A DNA stretch of 64,000 nt from assembly GCA_001570385.1 (NCBI GenBank), contig BBYL01000006.1:124001-188000 (forward strand), in the 5' to 3' direction. Below, in pieces: positions 9,078 to 18,486 of this stretch. The stretch is from Microtetraspora glauca. GTDB taxonomy: Bacteria > Actinomycetota > Actinomycetes > Streptosporangiales > Streptosporangiaceae. Each line of letters starts with the position of its first letter. The stretch's first letter is position 1. The notes under the pieces were generated by a model, which saw nothing but the letters and a program-made list of their open reading frames with translations, searched no databases and was not told where the DNA came from. Made by a program: the position numbers and the translations under genes.

Positions 9078-10217
9078 TCAGGTCGTTTCGGGCGACGTCG
9101 ACTCAGGTGACGTCGTTTCGGGGGATGAGGGGGAGAATCGCCGCCGGGCGGACCCCGGAGAGAACCACCGGCGGCCGGCGGCACGCGTACGGGAGGCCAG
9201 GCCCGCGAGGCCGCCGGGCAGGAAGAGGACGACGGCCACCACGGCCACGCCGTACAGGAGGCGGGCGGCCTCGGCGGGGGACAGCCCGCCCGTGCCGGGG
9301 TCGGACACCAGCGGCAGAGCGTCGCTGTACCGCGTCAGCAACTGGGGCAGGAGGGAGACGAACACCGCGCCGGCCACCGCTCCCGCGACCGAACCCAGGC
9401 CGCCGATCACGATCATCGCGAGATAGTCGAGGGACAGCAGCATGCCGAAGTACTCCGGCACGGTGCGCTGGAAGGCCAGCGCGAGCAGCACCCCGGCCAG
9501 GCCGGCGTACATCGATGACAGCAGGAACACGCCCGCGCGGTAGCGCGCCACCGGCACACCCATGACCCCGGCCGCGATCTCGTGGTCGCGGATGGTGTTC
9601 ATGGCACGGCCCGGCCGTCCCCGCAGCACGCCCCTGGCGAACAGGGCCGCGCCCGCCAGTACGGCGAGGCCGAGGAACCACAGCCGCTCCAGCGCGCCGA
9701 ACGGCACCCGCAGCACCACCAGTCCCGGCGAGTCGGCGAAGGCGAAGCCGAACAGCTCCAGCGGTGGCACGGCCCGGCCGTTGTAGCCGCCGGTGACCGG
9801 TGTCGCGTTGAACAGCACGTGCTGGCCGAAGAAGATCAGCGCGAGAGTGGCGATGCCGAGGTACTGGCCCTTGAGCCTGCCGCCGATGGGGCTGAGCAGG
9901 CCGCCCGCGACCCCGGCCGCGAGGACCGCGAGCACGGCCGCCGCCGGCGTCGGCAGTCCGAGGCCGCCCAGCTCGCCCTCGGGTTCCGAGCCGAAGTAGA
10001 CGTACGCGTACGCGCCGACCGCGAGGAAGAAGGCGTGCCCGAGCGACAGCTGCCCGGTCGCGCCCGTCAGCAGGTTGAGGCCGATCGCGCCGACCGCCGC
10101 CGACATCGCGAACAGCCCGGCCTGCAGCCAGAAACCGTCCAGATAGAACGGCACGGCGAACGCGGCGGCGACGGCCGCGAGGCCCGTCAGGATTCTGAGG
10201 ATCACGGTCCTAGACAC
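9078..10217 (-). CDS. livM: branched-chain amino-acid ABC transporter permease LivM
   Basis: 379 residues from GTG 10217, overlapping the end of livH by eight bases. It is a polytopic permease of the BPD_transp_2 type with the coupling motif region GVMGVPVARYRAGVFLLSSMYAGLAG and a conserved LLTGATGQLSLGHAFFLAVGAYAYV near the start. It forms the translocation channel with LivH. The C-terminus carries an unusual low-complexity Ser/Thr/Glu/Pro tail (about the last 20 residues, repeating SPETT/SPEST), encoded by short degenerate DNA repeats at 9078-9125, which is not part of the family fold. Confidence 0.9.
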   Translation of the reverse strand: MSRTVILRILTGLAAVAAAFAVPFYLDGFWLQAGLFAMSAAVGAIGLNLLTGATGQLSLGHAFFLAVGAYAYVYFGSEPEGELGGLGLPTPAAAVLAVLAAGVAGGLLSPIGGRLKGQYLGIATLALIFFGQHVLFNATPVTGGYNGRAVPPLELFGFAFADSPGLVVLRVPFGALERLWFLGLAVLAGAALFARGVLRGRPGRAMNTIRDHEIAAGVMGVPVARYRAGVFLLSSMYAGLAGVLLALAFQRTVPEYFGMLLSLDYLAMIVIGGLGSVAGAVAGAVFVSLLPQLLTRYSDALPLVSDPGTGGLSPAEAARLLYGVAVVAVVLFLPGGLAGLASRTRAAGRRWFSPGSARRRFSPSSPETTSPESTSPETT

Positions 10218-11100
10218 GGGCGGGCTCCCTCGTGCCGAACAGCCCGGCGGGCCGGACGAGCAGGACGGCCAGCATCACCACGAACGGCGCGACGTCCCCG
10301 ACGCCCCGGCCGAGGAAGGCGAGCTGGTTCTGGTAGCCGTTCATCAGCGCCTCCGTCAGGCCGACGATCAGCCCGCCGGCCAGCGCGCCGGTGGTGGAGT
10401 CCAGACCACCGAGGATCGCCGCCGGGAACGCCTTCATCGCGGCCAGACCGGTGCCGCGGTCCAGGCCGGGAGTGGGGAAGACGCACAGGAACAGCGCCGC
10501 CACCGCCGCCAGCGCCCCGGCGACCGCCCACGCGCTCAGCGAGACCCGGCCGAGCCGGACCCCCATGAGCGCCGCGGTCTCCGCGTCCTCGGCGGCGGCG
10601 CGCATCCTCACGCCCCATGCGGTGTACTTGAACGCCAGCAGGAACGCGGTGATCAGGGCGGCGGCGACGGCCAGCGCCACCAGGCGGGTCTCGGCGATCG
10701 ACACCTCCCCGACGCGCAGCACCCGGTCACGCCAGGGGTCGCCCAGGGCCAGCACCTCGGTGCCGATGCGCCGGGTCAGCTCCGTGGTGAGCACGATGTC
10801 CACGCCGATCGTCACGATCGCGAGCACGCTCCGTACGGCCACGTTCGCCCGGCGGATCACCAGGAACTCCACCAGCGCGCCGACCAGGGCCGCGGTGGCG
10901 ATCCCGGCGAGCAGCGCGAGCCAGAAGCCGAGCACCTCGTGCAGCCGGGCGATCACGTAGCCGCCGGCCAGGAGCAGCGACGCGTGCGCGAAGTTCACCA
11001 CCTCGGTCGCCTTGAAGATGACGACGAAGCCGAGCGCGATGAGCGCGTAGACCGCGCCGACCGAGATGCCGTTGACCAGGAGCTCCAGAAAGGTGATCAC
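10210..11100 (-). CDS. livH: branched-chain amino-acid ABC transporter permease LivH
   Basis: 296 residues from GTG 11100, whose GTGA overlaps the TGA of livG by four bases. The start MITFLELLVNGISVGAVYAL and GFVVIFKATEVVNFAHAS are characteristic of LivH, as is the EAA-like loop GVRLGRVSLSAWAVAGALA. About eight membrane segments are seen. It pairs with LivM in the inner-membrane channel. Confidence 0.92.
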   Translation of the reverse strand: MITFLELLVNGISVGAVYALIALGFVVIFKATEVVNFAHASLLLAGGYVIARLHEVLGFWLALLAGIATAALVGALVEFLVIRRANVAVRSVLAIVTIGVDIVLTTELTRRIGTEVLALGDPWRDRVLRVGEVSIAETRLVALAVAAALITAFLLAFKYTAWGVRMRAAAEDAETAALMGVRLGRVSLSAWAVAGALAAVAALFLCVFPTPGLDRGTGLAAMKAFPAAILGGLDSTTGALAGGLIVGLTEALMNGYQNQLAFLGRGVGDVAPFVVMLAVLLVRPAGLFGTREPARV

Positions 11101-12020
11101 GCGCTCTCCCCGCCACTCGCGACACCCGGCGCCGTTCCCGTCGCCCCGTCCCTCGGCCTGTCTCGTCCGGTCTCTCGTGCTGCCTCTCGTGCTGTCCCTC
11201 GCGCCGCGTCTCCCGCGGAGTCCCGCGCGGCCGCGCCGAGATAGGCGCGGACGACCTCGGGGTCGTCCTGGACCCGCTCGGGAGGCCCGGTCGCGATGCG
11301 CCGCCCGAAGTCCAGGACGGTCACCGTGTCGGCCAGGCGCATGACCATCCCCATGTCGTGCTCGACCAGCAGGATCGAGATGCCGAGGCTCTCCCGGACC
11401 GCGACGATCAGTCCCGCCATGTCCCGGCGCTCGCCGCCGTTCATCCCCGCCACCGGCTCGTCGAGCAGCAGCAGGCGTGGCTCCACGCAGAGCGCGCGGG
11501 CCAGCTCCACCCGCTTGCGCACGCCGTACGGCAGGAGCCCGACGGGGCAGTCGAGCAGGTCGGCCAGCCCGGCGAAGGCGGCGATCTCGGCGACCCGGCC
11601 GGAATGCCTGGCGGCCTCCCCGCGGGCCGAGGGCAGCCGGAGCCCCGCCGCGACGAAACCGGCGCGGGTCAGCCGGTGCCGCCCGAGCATGAGGTTGTCG
11701 CGCACCGACAGGTGCGGGGAGAGCGCGATGTTCTGGAAGGTCCGCGCGATGCCGAGCGCGGCGACGCGGTGCGGGGGCAGGCCGGTCAGCTCGGCGTCGC
11801 CGAACCGGACGCTGCCCGAGGTCGCGCGGTAGACGCCCGACAGCACGTTGAAGCAGGTCGACTTGCCGGCGCCGTTGGGCCCGATGAGCGCGTGCACGCT
11901 GCCCGGCTCCACGGTGAATCCGACGCCGTCGAGCGCGGTCAGCCCGGCGAAGCGGACGGTGACGTCCCTGACCTCCAGGACGGGCGGCGCCGTACCGTCC
12001 GGTTGGTATGTTCCGGTCAC
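11097..12020 (-). CDS. livG: branched-chain amino-acid ABC transporter ATPase LivG
   Basis: 307 residues from GTG 12020, chosen because the GTGA overlaps the livF stop; the open frame runs on upstream but through livF. Walker A is GPNGAGKS, the Q-loop lies in ARTFQNIAL, the signature is the divergent LPYGVRKRVELARAL, Walker B is LLLLDEPVAG and the switch His is in LLVEHDMGMV. These match LivG rather than LivF. The last 40 residues are a degenerate Ala/Arg/Gly/Asp-rich tail (RDSAGDAARGTAREAARETG) that looks like repeat expansion and is absent from typical LivG. Confidence 0.92.
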   Translation of the reverse strand: MTGTYQPDGTAPPVLEVRDVTVRFAGLTALDGVGFTVEPGSVHALIGPNGAGKSTCFNVLSGVYRATSGSVRFGDAELTGLPPHRVAALGIARTFQNIALSPHLSVRDNLMLGRHRLTRAGFVAAGLRLPSARGEAARHSGRVAEIAAFAGLADLLDCPVGLLPYGVRKRVELARALCVEPRLLLLDEPVAGMNGGERRDMAGLIVAVRESLGISILLVEHDMGMVMRLADTVTVLDFGRRIATGPPERVQDDPEVVRAYLGAAARDSAGDAARGTAREAARETGRDRPRDGATGTAPGVASGGESA

Positions 12021-12883
12021 GCCGACCACCTCGTCAGCGTTCTGCGTTCGGCGGGGACGTCCGGGGTGCCCGGGGCGTCCGGAGTTCCCGGAGCGCTCGT
12101 GCCGCCGTCCGCGTCCGGGTCGATCCCCAGGTAGCGCCGCCGTACCTCGTCGTCGCCCGCGAGGTCGCGCGCGGCGCCGGAGAGCGCCACCTCGCCGACC
12201 TCCAGGACGTACGCGTGCGAGGCCAGCGCGAGCGCGGTGGCGACGTTCTGCTCCACCAGCAGCACCGAGGTGCCCTGCGCGTTGATCTCCTGGATGGTCT
12301 CGGCGATCCTGGCCGCCATGATCGGCGCGAGGCCGAGGGTGGGCTCGTCGAGCAGGAGCAGCCGGGGCGCGGCCATCAGCGCCCGGCCGATGGCGAGCAT
12401 CTGCTGCTCGCCTCCGGACATCAGCCCGGCCCGCTGCCGCGACCGCTCGGCCAGGATCGGGAAGAGGCCGAGCACCCGCTCGCGCGCCCGCGCGTTCGCC
12501 CCGCGGTCGCGCACACCGAGCGCGCCCGCCCGCAGGTTCTCCTCGACCGTCATCCTGGCGAAGATCCGCCGCCCCTCGGGCACCTGTACGACGCCGCGGG
12601 CCACCACGCCGGAGGGTTCGACCCCCGAGATCCGCTCGCCGTCGAACGTGACGTCGCCCGAGGCGATCCCGCCCCGGTGGAACCGCAGCGTGCCCGAGAT
12701 CGCGCGGAGCAGCGTGGACTTGCCCGCGCCGTTGCCGCCGAGCACCGCGACGACGGCGCCGCGCGGTACGCGGAGCGAGATCCCGCGCAACGCCGCGACG
12801 GGGCCGTAGCCCACCACCAGATCCCTGACCGTCAACCCCGAGTCCCCGGTGGCGCCGGGGGACCCGGGGGCGTGGACATTCAT
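12017..12883 (-). CDS. livF: branched-chain amino-acid ABC transporter ATPase LivF
   Basis: 288 residues from ATG 12883, preceded by a perfect AGGAGG. Walker A is GGNGAGKS, the signature is LMSGGEQQMLAIGRALM, Walker B is LLLLDEPTLGLAP and the switch region is VLLVEQNVATAL, all typical of LivF. First gene of the livFGHMK operon, reading away from the divergent PucR-type regulator. The junctions livF-livG, livG-livH and livH-livM overlap by 4, 4 and 8 bases, so the first four genes are tightly coupled. Confidence 0.93.
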   Translation of the reverse strand: MNVHAPGSPGATGDSGLTVRDLVVGYGPVAALRGISLRVPRGAVVAVLGGNGAGKSTLLRAISGTLRFHRGGIASGDVTFDGERISGVEPSGVVARGVVQVPEGRRIFARMTVEENLRAGALGVRDRGANARARERVLGLFPILAERSRQRAGLMSGGEQQMLAIGRALMAAPRLLLLDEPTLGLAPIMAARIAETIQEINAQGTSVLLVEQNVATALALASHAYVLEVGEVALSGAARDLAGDDEVRRRYLGIDPDADGGTSAPGTPDAPGTPDVPAERRTLTRWSA

Positions 12884-12989
12884 GTATTCGCCTCCTGGGA
12901 CGCCGATGAACGAACACAACCGAGGCGTCTCACCCGCGTCCAGAGCCCGGGGCGAAGTCGGGGCGCGCGCCCACGGCGGGAGGGGGGCG

Positions 12990-13007
12990 GTTGTGCACGA
13001 GTACAAC
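12990..13007. promoter_or_regulatory. interrupted dyad between livF and pucR-type gene
   Basis: GTTGTGCACGAGTACAAC is an 18-bp interrupted palindrome: the outer five pairs are perfect (GTTGT/ACAAC) and seven of nine pairs match overall. It lies in the 186-bp divergent intergenic region, 63 bases before the regulator ATG and 107 before livF. It is the best candidate operator for the divergent regulator. Binding is inferred from position only. Confidence 0.5.
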
Positions 13008-13069
13008 GCCGTGTCACGAAAGAGAACAGAACCTTGTTCCGGTAGGTGTGCTCTTGGCACGATGGCGCG

Positions 13070-14269
13070 ATGGGTAGCGGTAGCGCGGCCGCCGACGAGA
13101 TCGGCAGGATCATGCGCCTGGCCGCGGGCGTGCTGCTCGACCGGCTTCCCGACCTCGCCGACGAGCTCGTGGGCAAGATGCGCGACGCGGACGAGGCGTA
13201 CCGGCGGATGGTGCCCACCGACGACCACTGGCAGAGCGTCCACGACGCCATGCGCACCGGCATCGGCGCCATCCTGCTCCCGCCGGGGGAGCGCCGAGAC
13301 GTCGCCCAGGCCGAGCGGACCGCCCGGCGCCGCGCCGAGCAGGGACTCCCGATCGACTCGCTGCTGCGCAGCTACCAGATGTCGGCGCAGGTGGTGTGGA
13401 ACGCCCTGATCGACGTCGTCGCGGACAAGGAGCCGGAGAGCCTGCCCGTGCTGATCCGCGGCGCCACCCGGGTCTGGCACGCCATCGACCGGCAGGCCGT
13501 CGCCGCCGCCGAGACGTACCGCAGACGCGAGGCGGAGATGTTCGGCCGCACCGCCGAGCGGATCCAGTCCCTGCTCGACGCGCTGATCGAGGACCGCGCC
13601 GACGCCTCGCTCGCGCGCAGCGCCGCGGCCGCGCTCGACCTGCCGGAGCTCGGCCGCTACGCGGTCGTCATCACCCGGCTGCCCGGCCGTCACGACCACG
13701 GCGACTCCGCGACCCGGCCCACGACCCTGGGCCCGATCCGGCTGCTGTGGCGGATGCGGCCCGACTACGAGGTCGCGGTCGCCCTGCTGCGCGACGCGGA
13801 GATGGAGGAGCTGGCCCGGGGGCTGCGCCCGCATGTCACCCGCCCGGCCGGGATCAGCCCGGTCGTCGAGGGACTGGCCGAACTGGGCCGGGCGCGCAGG
13901 CTCGCCGAGCTGGCGCTGCGTACCTGCGCGGGCGACGGGCCGGAGATCGCGCATCTGGAGGACCGGCTGCCCGCCGCGCTCGTCGTGAGCCAGCCCGAAC
14001 TGGCCGGCCACCTCAGCGGCGCCGTGCTGCGACCCGTCCTCGCCCTCGACCCCGCCGACCGCGAGGTGCTGCTCAGTACGCTGGAGGCGTGGCTTCGCTG
14101 CGAGGGCTCGGCGATGCGCGCCGCCGGGCGGCTCTACTGCCACCGGAACACGGTCTTCAACCGCATCAGGCGGATCGAGCAGCTCACCGGACGGTCACTG
14201 GCCCGGCCGCTGGACGTCGTGGAACTCGCCCTCGCCCTGGACGCCGTACGGCTGCTGCCCGTCACCTGA
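13070..14269 (+). CDS. PucR/CdaR-type helix-turn-helix activator
   Basis: 399 residues from ATG 13070; an earlier start at 13046 is open but unsupported. The N-terminal half is a helical sensor region (the RsbT-like part seen in these regulators: [27 protein letters not shown]), the middle resembles a GGDEF-like CdaR region, and the C-terminus has the PucR-type [23 protein letters not shown] then [20 protein letters not shown]. Divergent from the liv operon with a dyad between them, so it probably controls branched-chain or related amino-acid uptake. The effector is unknown. Confidence 0.87.
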   Translation: MGSGSAAADEIGRIMRLAAGVLLDRLPDLADELVGKMRDADEAYRRMVPTDDHWQSVHDAMRTGIGAILLPPGERRDVAQAERTARRRAEQGLPIDSLLRSYQMSAQVVWNALIDVVADKEPESLPVLIRGATRVWHAIDRQAVAAAETYRRREAEMFGRTAERIQSLLDALIEDRADASLARSAAAALDLPELGRYAVVITRLPGRHDHGDSATRPTTLGPIRLLWRMRPDYEVAVALLRDAEMEELARGLRPHVTRPAGISPVVEGLAELGRARRLAELALRTCAGDGPEIAHLEDRLPAALVVSQPELAGHLSGAVLRPVLALDPADREVLLSTLEAWLRCEGSAMRAAGRLYCHRNTVFNRIRRIEQLTGRSLARPLDVVELALALDAVRLLPVT

Positions 14270-14360
14270 GCCGCGCACGCGGGCGCGGCGCGCTTAGGCG
14301 GAACGCGGAGAGGGCAATGTTCAGGGAAAACCGAGCCGGGGCCGAGTCGAGGTGGTGTCG

Positions 14361-14789
14361 ATGCTGATCAGAACGATTCTGCGGGGCAAGGGAACGGACG
14401 TGGCGACGGTGGCGCCGGACGCCACGGTCACCGAACTGCTCGCCGTGCTGGCGGAGCGGAACATCGGAGCCGTGGTCGTCTCGGAGGACGGTGCGACCAT
14501 CACCGGCATCGTCTCCGAACGCGACGTCGTGCGCCGGTTGGCCGACCGCGGCGCCGCCGTCCTGGACCTCCCGGTCTCCGCGATCATGACGTCCGAGGTG
14601 CACACGTGCGCACCGGAGGCGAATGTGGACGAGCTGCGCCGCACCATGACCAACCACCGGGTACGGCACGTCCCCGTGCTGCGTGAGGGCCGTCTCGCCG
14701 GCATCGTCAGCATCGGCGACGTGGTCAAGAGCACCATCGAGGAACTGGAGACGGAGAACGAGGCCCTGGTCGGATACATCCACAGCTGA
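14361..14789 (+). CDS. two-CBS-domain protein
   Basis: 142 residues from ATG 14361 with GAGG eight bases upstream; two in-frame GTGs just before it are less well placed. Two CBS domains form one Bateman module: the first runs from DVATVAPDATVTELL to GIVSERDVVRRL, the second from SAIMTSEVHTCAPEANV to GIVSIGDVVKSTI. Such stand-alone pairs bind adenosine nucleotides and sense energy state, or bind partner proteins. A short helical tail (EELETENEALVGYI) follows. A strong hairpin terminator follows the stop. The window holds a second protein of this type at 61183-61602. Confidence 0.9.
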   Translation: MLIRTILRGKGTDVATVAPDATVTELLAVLAERNIGAVVVSEDGATITGIVSERDVVRRLADRGAAVLDLPVSAIMTSEVHTCAPEANVDELRRTMTNHRVRHVPVLREGRLAGIVSIGDVVKSTIEELETENEALVGYIHS

Positions 14790-14811
14790 ACGATCGTCTT
14801 CCACGCGGGAA

Positions 14812-14838
14812 GGGGCCCGGCGGCGGACGCCGGGCCCC
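14812..14838 (+). terminator. hairpin terminator after CBS gene
   Basis: GGGGCCCGGCG, five-base loop, CGCCGGGCCCC: a perfect 11-bp stem followed by the pyrimidine run TCCTCTTCTC. It begins 22 bases after the CBS stop and also faces the end of the subtilase gene. Confidence 0.75.
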
Positions 14839-14902
14839 TCCTCTTCTCAACCTCTCCCGCGATCCGTCTCCGGATCGCTCGCCGGACAGCTCATCGGACC
14901 GC

Positions 14903-17900
14903 TCACTGGACTGTGATCTTGTCCACCTCCACGGTGATGCCGCGCACCTGCGGGGTCGACGTCGCCGTCGTCACCGTCCCGGTTCCGGTGGACGTGCCCT
15001 TGACCGTGAACGAGTAGGTCAGGGTCCCACCGGGCGCGCCGGGGGTGCTCGTGATCCGGTAGTCCTGCGTCGGCGGACCGGTGATCTGGCTGCCGGCGTT
15101 GCCGTCGGAGTTCTCCGCGCCCACGGTCAGGCCGTAGTCGTCACCCGGGTAGGGCGGCAGCGCGGCCGGGTTGTAGGCGAAGCTGATGTCCTCCGTGCCG
15201 TTGAGCCCGATCCACTGCTGGAAGACCTTCATGGCGCTGTCGCCGTACAGGTGGACGTGCCATTCGATGACGAGCCACCGGTTGACGCCGTCCGTCAGCG
15301 ATCCCGCGTACACACCCGGCGCCCCGCCGCCGTCGAGGTCGGTCCAATACGGCGCGAGCACGCCGTTGGGCGGTGTCGTGTCGGGCAGCGTCTGCGGGGC
15401 GAACTGGATGTCCGCCGAGCCGTTCGTACCTCCCGCGACCGTGTAGCCGTTGGACACGACTCCGAGCCGCGTGTACGTCTTGCCCGCGTAGACGAAGGCC
15501 GGGACGGTGAAGTTGATCGCCTCCTCGTCGCCGATCGGTGTGGGCGCGATGCCGAAGTTCGCCAGCGAGAGCCAGCCGCCCGCGGGGTTCGTTCCGGGCG
15601 CGATGCCCGGCTTGTCGGGCTGCCGGGCCGCCAGGGTGGTCTTCGCCGTGACGAGCCGGTTCCCGGTCTGCGTGGCGCCGGTGACCCCGGTGACGCTCAG
15701 CTTGGTGTTCAGCGTGCTGAGCGCGGTGACCTCGGCGTTCTCCAGGGTGTTGTTCTGCACCGACACCGTGCAGGTGGACGTGCCGGTGTTCTTCGCGATG
15801 GTGTCGGGCGAGCAGGTCTGGTCGATCGGGACCGCGCCCTCCTTGCGGTAGAACGCCACCGGCAGGTGCTGTGCCCGGTTGCCGTTGACCTGCTTGAGGT
15901 TCACCTGGCCGAAGTACTGCCCGTCGGGCAGGTCCGGCGCGGTGATGACGATGGTGATCTTCACGCTCTTGCCCGGTTTGACGGTGAACAGCGGCGGGAG
16001 CACCGCGATGTTCGCCCCGCTGACGGTGGTGCCGGTCGCGGTGTAGACCAGGTTCTTGTTCGTCGTGTTCACGAGCGTGCGCTTCACGGTGATCACGCCC
16101 GGCATGGTCGGCGCGTTCACCGAGGGCAGGTTCAGGTCGATCCGGCCCATCGGGTCGGTCGCCGATGCCGCGTAGTTCGCCGCGGTCTCGTCCAGGGTCA
16201 GGGCGGCGTCACCGGCCTTCGACAGGTCGACGCGGCCGCCGCCGTAGTCGAACGGGTCGGCGGGCGTGGTGCGGTCCTGCTTGGTGACCTTCGTCGTGGC
16301 CGTCGTCTCCAGCGCCGACTTGATCTGGCCCGGTGTCCAGTCCGGGTGCAGCGCCGCCATGAGCGCCCCGGCGCCCGCCACGTGCGGCGACGACATCGAC
16401 GTCCCCGCGATCGCCTGGAACAGGTTGCCGGGCGGGCCTTCGAGCTCCGACTCCGGGGTCGGGGTCGTGCCGGCGAGGATGTGCAGGCCCGGCGCGCTCA
16501 CGTCCGGTTTGAGGAAGTCGCCTCCGGGGCCGCGCGAGGAGAACGTCGTGATCGCGTCGCCCTGCCACGTCGCCTTCTCACCCTGGGTGAAGCTCGCCGT
16601 CGCGCCCGGGTGGGCACTCAGGAAGCCCAGCAGGGCGTCGGTCTCCGGCTTGTCGATGTGGACCGTCGGCACCCAGTGGTTGTCCGTCATGACGTCCATC
16701 GCGGACGAGTTGTAGAGGATCATCCCGGCGGCGCCGCCATTTTTGACCTGGGCGCTCTTCTGCACCCGGTTCGGGCCGCGTTCACAGGCGACGATCTTCC
16801 CGGTGAACAGCCCGGCGGGCGGCGTGCCGACGCACAACGCGTCGTTGTACGGCGGAGCCGAGGCCAGCACGATCGGCAGAGGCGTCGCCGCGCCCGCGGT
16901 GACCGACGCCCCCTTGATCGTGGCGGTCGCGCCACCGCCGGAGAGGGTGATCGTCGACTGGAAGGTCCGCGACTGGGTCGAGGCGGCCACGGTCGTCACC
17001 CACGGGCTGCGGTGGTCGGTCGTGCCCGCGCCCGGACCGGCGTTGCCCGCCGAGGCAGACACGAACACACCCGCCGCGTACGCGTCGAGGAACGCCAGTT
17101 CCACCGGGTCGCTGTACGGATCGGACCCGCCCGAGATCGAGAAGTTGATCACGCGGACGCCGTCCGCGATGGCCTGGGCGACCGCGGCGGCCGAGTCGGA
17201 CTGGTAGCACCCTTCGGCGCCGCAGACCTTGTAGACGGCCACGTGGGCGGCCGGTGCGATGCCGTGGATCGCGCCGCGGTCGATGCCGAGCGGGTTCGCG
17301 TGCTCGACCGGGCCGCCGGCCGAGGTGGTCGCCGTGTGCGTCCCGTGCCCGTTGGAGTCGCGGGCGCTGTCGCCGTACATCTCACCGCCCACCAGGGCGT
17401 TGTACGTGGCGAGGAAGGGCTGGCCGGAGATCAGCTTGTTGTTGCAGGCGAAGACGTCGGCCGCCGGGGTCAGCGGGTTGTCCCCGAAGTTGCAGGTACG
17501 CGGAGTGCCGTCGGCCTTGGCCGGGGGCGCGGGCAGGGTGCCCGGGTCGGCGAACGACGGGTGCTCGGGCCAGGCGCCCGAGTCGAGGATGCCGACGATG
17601 ACGCCCTTGCCGGACGAGCTCGATCCGCCGAGCTGGTTGTATATCGTGTCGGCCCCCATGAAGGAGGCGCTGGAGTCGGTGAGGGGCTGCTCCCTCTTGT
17701 CCTCCTGCACGGCCGCGACCCCGGGGAGCTTCAGCAACTCGGCGGCCTTCTCGCCGGGCAGGGTGAGTGCCACGCCGCCGTACACCGTGCGGAGCTTCTG
17801 GCCCACCTTGGCGCCGGGAACCTTCTTGGCCAGCTCGCCGAGGAACGCGTTCTCGATCCCCTCGATGTGCTTGGCGTACTTGGCGGCGTCGGCGCTCTTC

Positions 17901-18244
17901 ACGTCGAGGGACCTGCCGGTGACCGCGGGGCTGGTCCCGGGCAGGCCCGGCAGGTCGCCCCGGTATGCCGCGAGGGAGTCGTAGTCCAGCTTCACGACGA
18001 CGTTCACCGGCGCCGCGGATCTCGATTTCAGCAGTGCGGGGTCGCTCTCGGCCAGCCGGCCGCTTGAGGATTTGGCGCCCTGGACCCGTTCACCGTCGGT
18101 GAGAGCGGTGGCGGACCATGAGGCGGTGGAACCGGGGGTGGGCTCCGCCGTCGCGGACGCCGCGGGGATCGTCGCCGCGACGAGGGCGAGACCGCCCGCG
18201 ACGGCGGTCATGCGTAAGTAGGTGGACGGGGTCTTCCTTGACAC
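14903..18244 (-). CDS. secreted subtilisin-family (S8) serine peptidase with PA insert
   Basis: 1113 residues from GTG 18244, preceded by GGGAGG with a five-base spacer; a GTG six bases earlier is too close to the ribosome site. A Sec signal peptide (about 1-35) is followed by an I9-like prodomain (about 80-180). The catalytic domain has Asp221 in GILDSGAWPEHPS, His300 in NGHGTH and Ser616 in AGTSMSSPHVAG, with oxyanion Asn401. A protease-associated insert lies at about 450-560. C-terminal beta-rich regions follow, with Fn3-like character and an all-beta end. It digests extracellular protein. It stands alone between two convergent or divergent neighbours; the prodomain should keep it inactive until secretion. 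Confidence 0.95.
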   Translation of the reverse strand: MSRKTPSTYLRMTAVAGGLALVAATIPAASATAEPTPGSTASWSATALTDGERVQGAKSSSGRLAESDPALLKSRSAAPVNVVVKLDYDSLAAYRGDLPGLPGTSPAVTGRSLDVKSADAAKYAKHIEGIENAFLGELAKKVPGAKVGQKLRTVYGGVALTLPGEKAAELLKLPGVAAVQEDKREQPLTDSSASFMGADTIYNQLGGSSSSGKGVIVGILDSGAWPEHPSFADPGTLPAPPAKADGTPRTCNFGDNPLTPAADVFACNNKLISGQPFLATYNALVGGEMYGDSARDSNGHGTHTATTSAGGPVEHANPLGIDRGAIHGIAPAAHVAVYKVCGAEGCYQSDSAAAVAQAIADGVRVINFSISGGSDPYSDPVELAFLDAYAAGVFVSASAGNAGPGAGTTDHRSPWVTTVAASTQSRTFQSTITLSGGGATATIKGASVTAGAATPLPIVLASAPPYNDALCVGTPPAGLFTGKIVACERGPNRVQKSAQVKNGGAAGMILYNSSAMDVMTDNHWVPTVHIDKPETDALLGFLSAHPGATASFTQGEKATWQGDAITTFSSRGPGGDFLKPDVSAPGLHILAGTTPTPESELEGPPGNLFQAIAGTSMSSPHVAGAGALMAALHPDWTPGQIKSALETTATTKVTKQDRTTPADPFDYGGGRVDLSKAGDAALTLDETAANYAASATDPMGRIDLNLPSVNAPTMPGVITVKRTLVNTTNKNLVYTATGTTVSGANIAVLPPLFTVKPGKSVKITIVITAPDLPDGQYFGQVNLKQVNGNRAQHLPVAFYRKEGAVPIDQTCSPDTIAKNTGTSTCTVSVQNNTLENAEVTALSTLNTKLSVTGVTGATQTGNRLVTAKTTLAARQPDKPGIAPGTNPAGGWLSLANFGIAPTPIGDEEAINFTVPAFVYAGKTYTRLGVVSNGYTVAGGTNGSADIQFAPQTLPDTTPPNGVLAPYWTDLDGGGAPGVYAGSLTDGVNRWLVIEWHVHLYGDSAMKVFQQWIGLNGTEDISFAYNPAALPPYPGDDYGLTVGAENSDGNAGSQITGPPTQDYRITSTPGAPGGTLTYSFTVKGTSTGTGTVTTATSTPQVRGITVEVDKITVQ

Positions 18245-18473
18245 GAACACCTCCCATGAGGGAACTGCGGGGACGCCGCCCGCAGCGTGAGGTGTCGTGC
18301 CGCCCTGAAGACACGGGAAGGTGCACGACCCTCCCCCGTTGGGCGACGAGTGAACGCCCACCTCCAGGAGGTGGGCGCACCTGACTCGGAGTCTAACCAG
18401 CGATCAATTTCACGTATAGATCGCTATTTATGCTGACTTTATGTGGCTCTGTTGGGTGGAAGTTGACAAGCTC

Positions 18474-18479
18474 TACACT
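18474..18479 (+). promoter_or_regulatory. -10 box for leaderless smr transcript
   Basis: TACACT (TANNNT class) ends seven bases before the GTG at 18487. There is no Shine-Dalgarno sequence before that GTG. A TTGACA at 18463 is too close to act as its -35 element. Confidence 0.5.
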
Positions 18480-18486
18480 CGATCAC

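Noticed and set aside
15251..18067. long plus-strand open frame of 938 codons
   Set aside because: It is antisense to the S8 peptidase, whose catalytic triad and signal peptide are clear; the frame is a product of high GC content.
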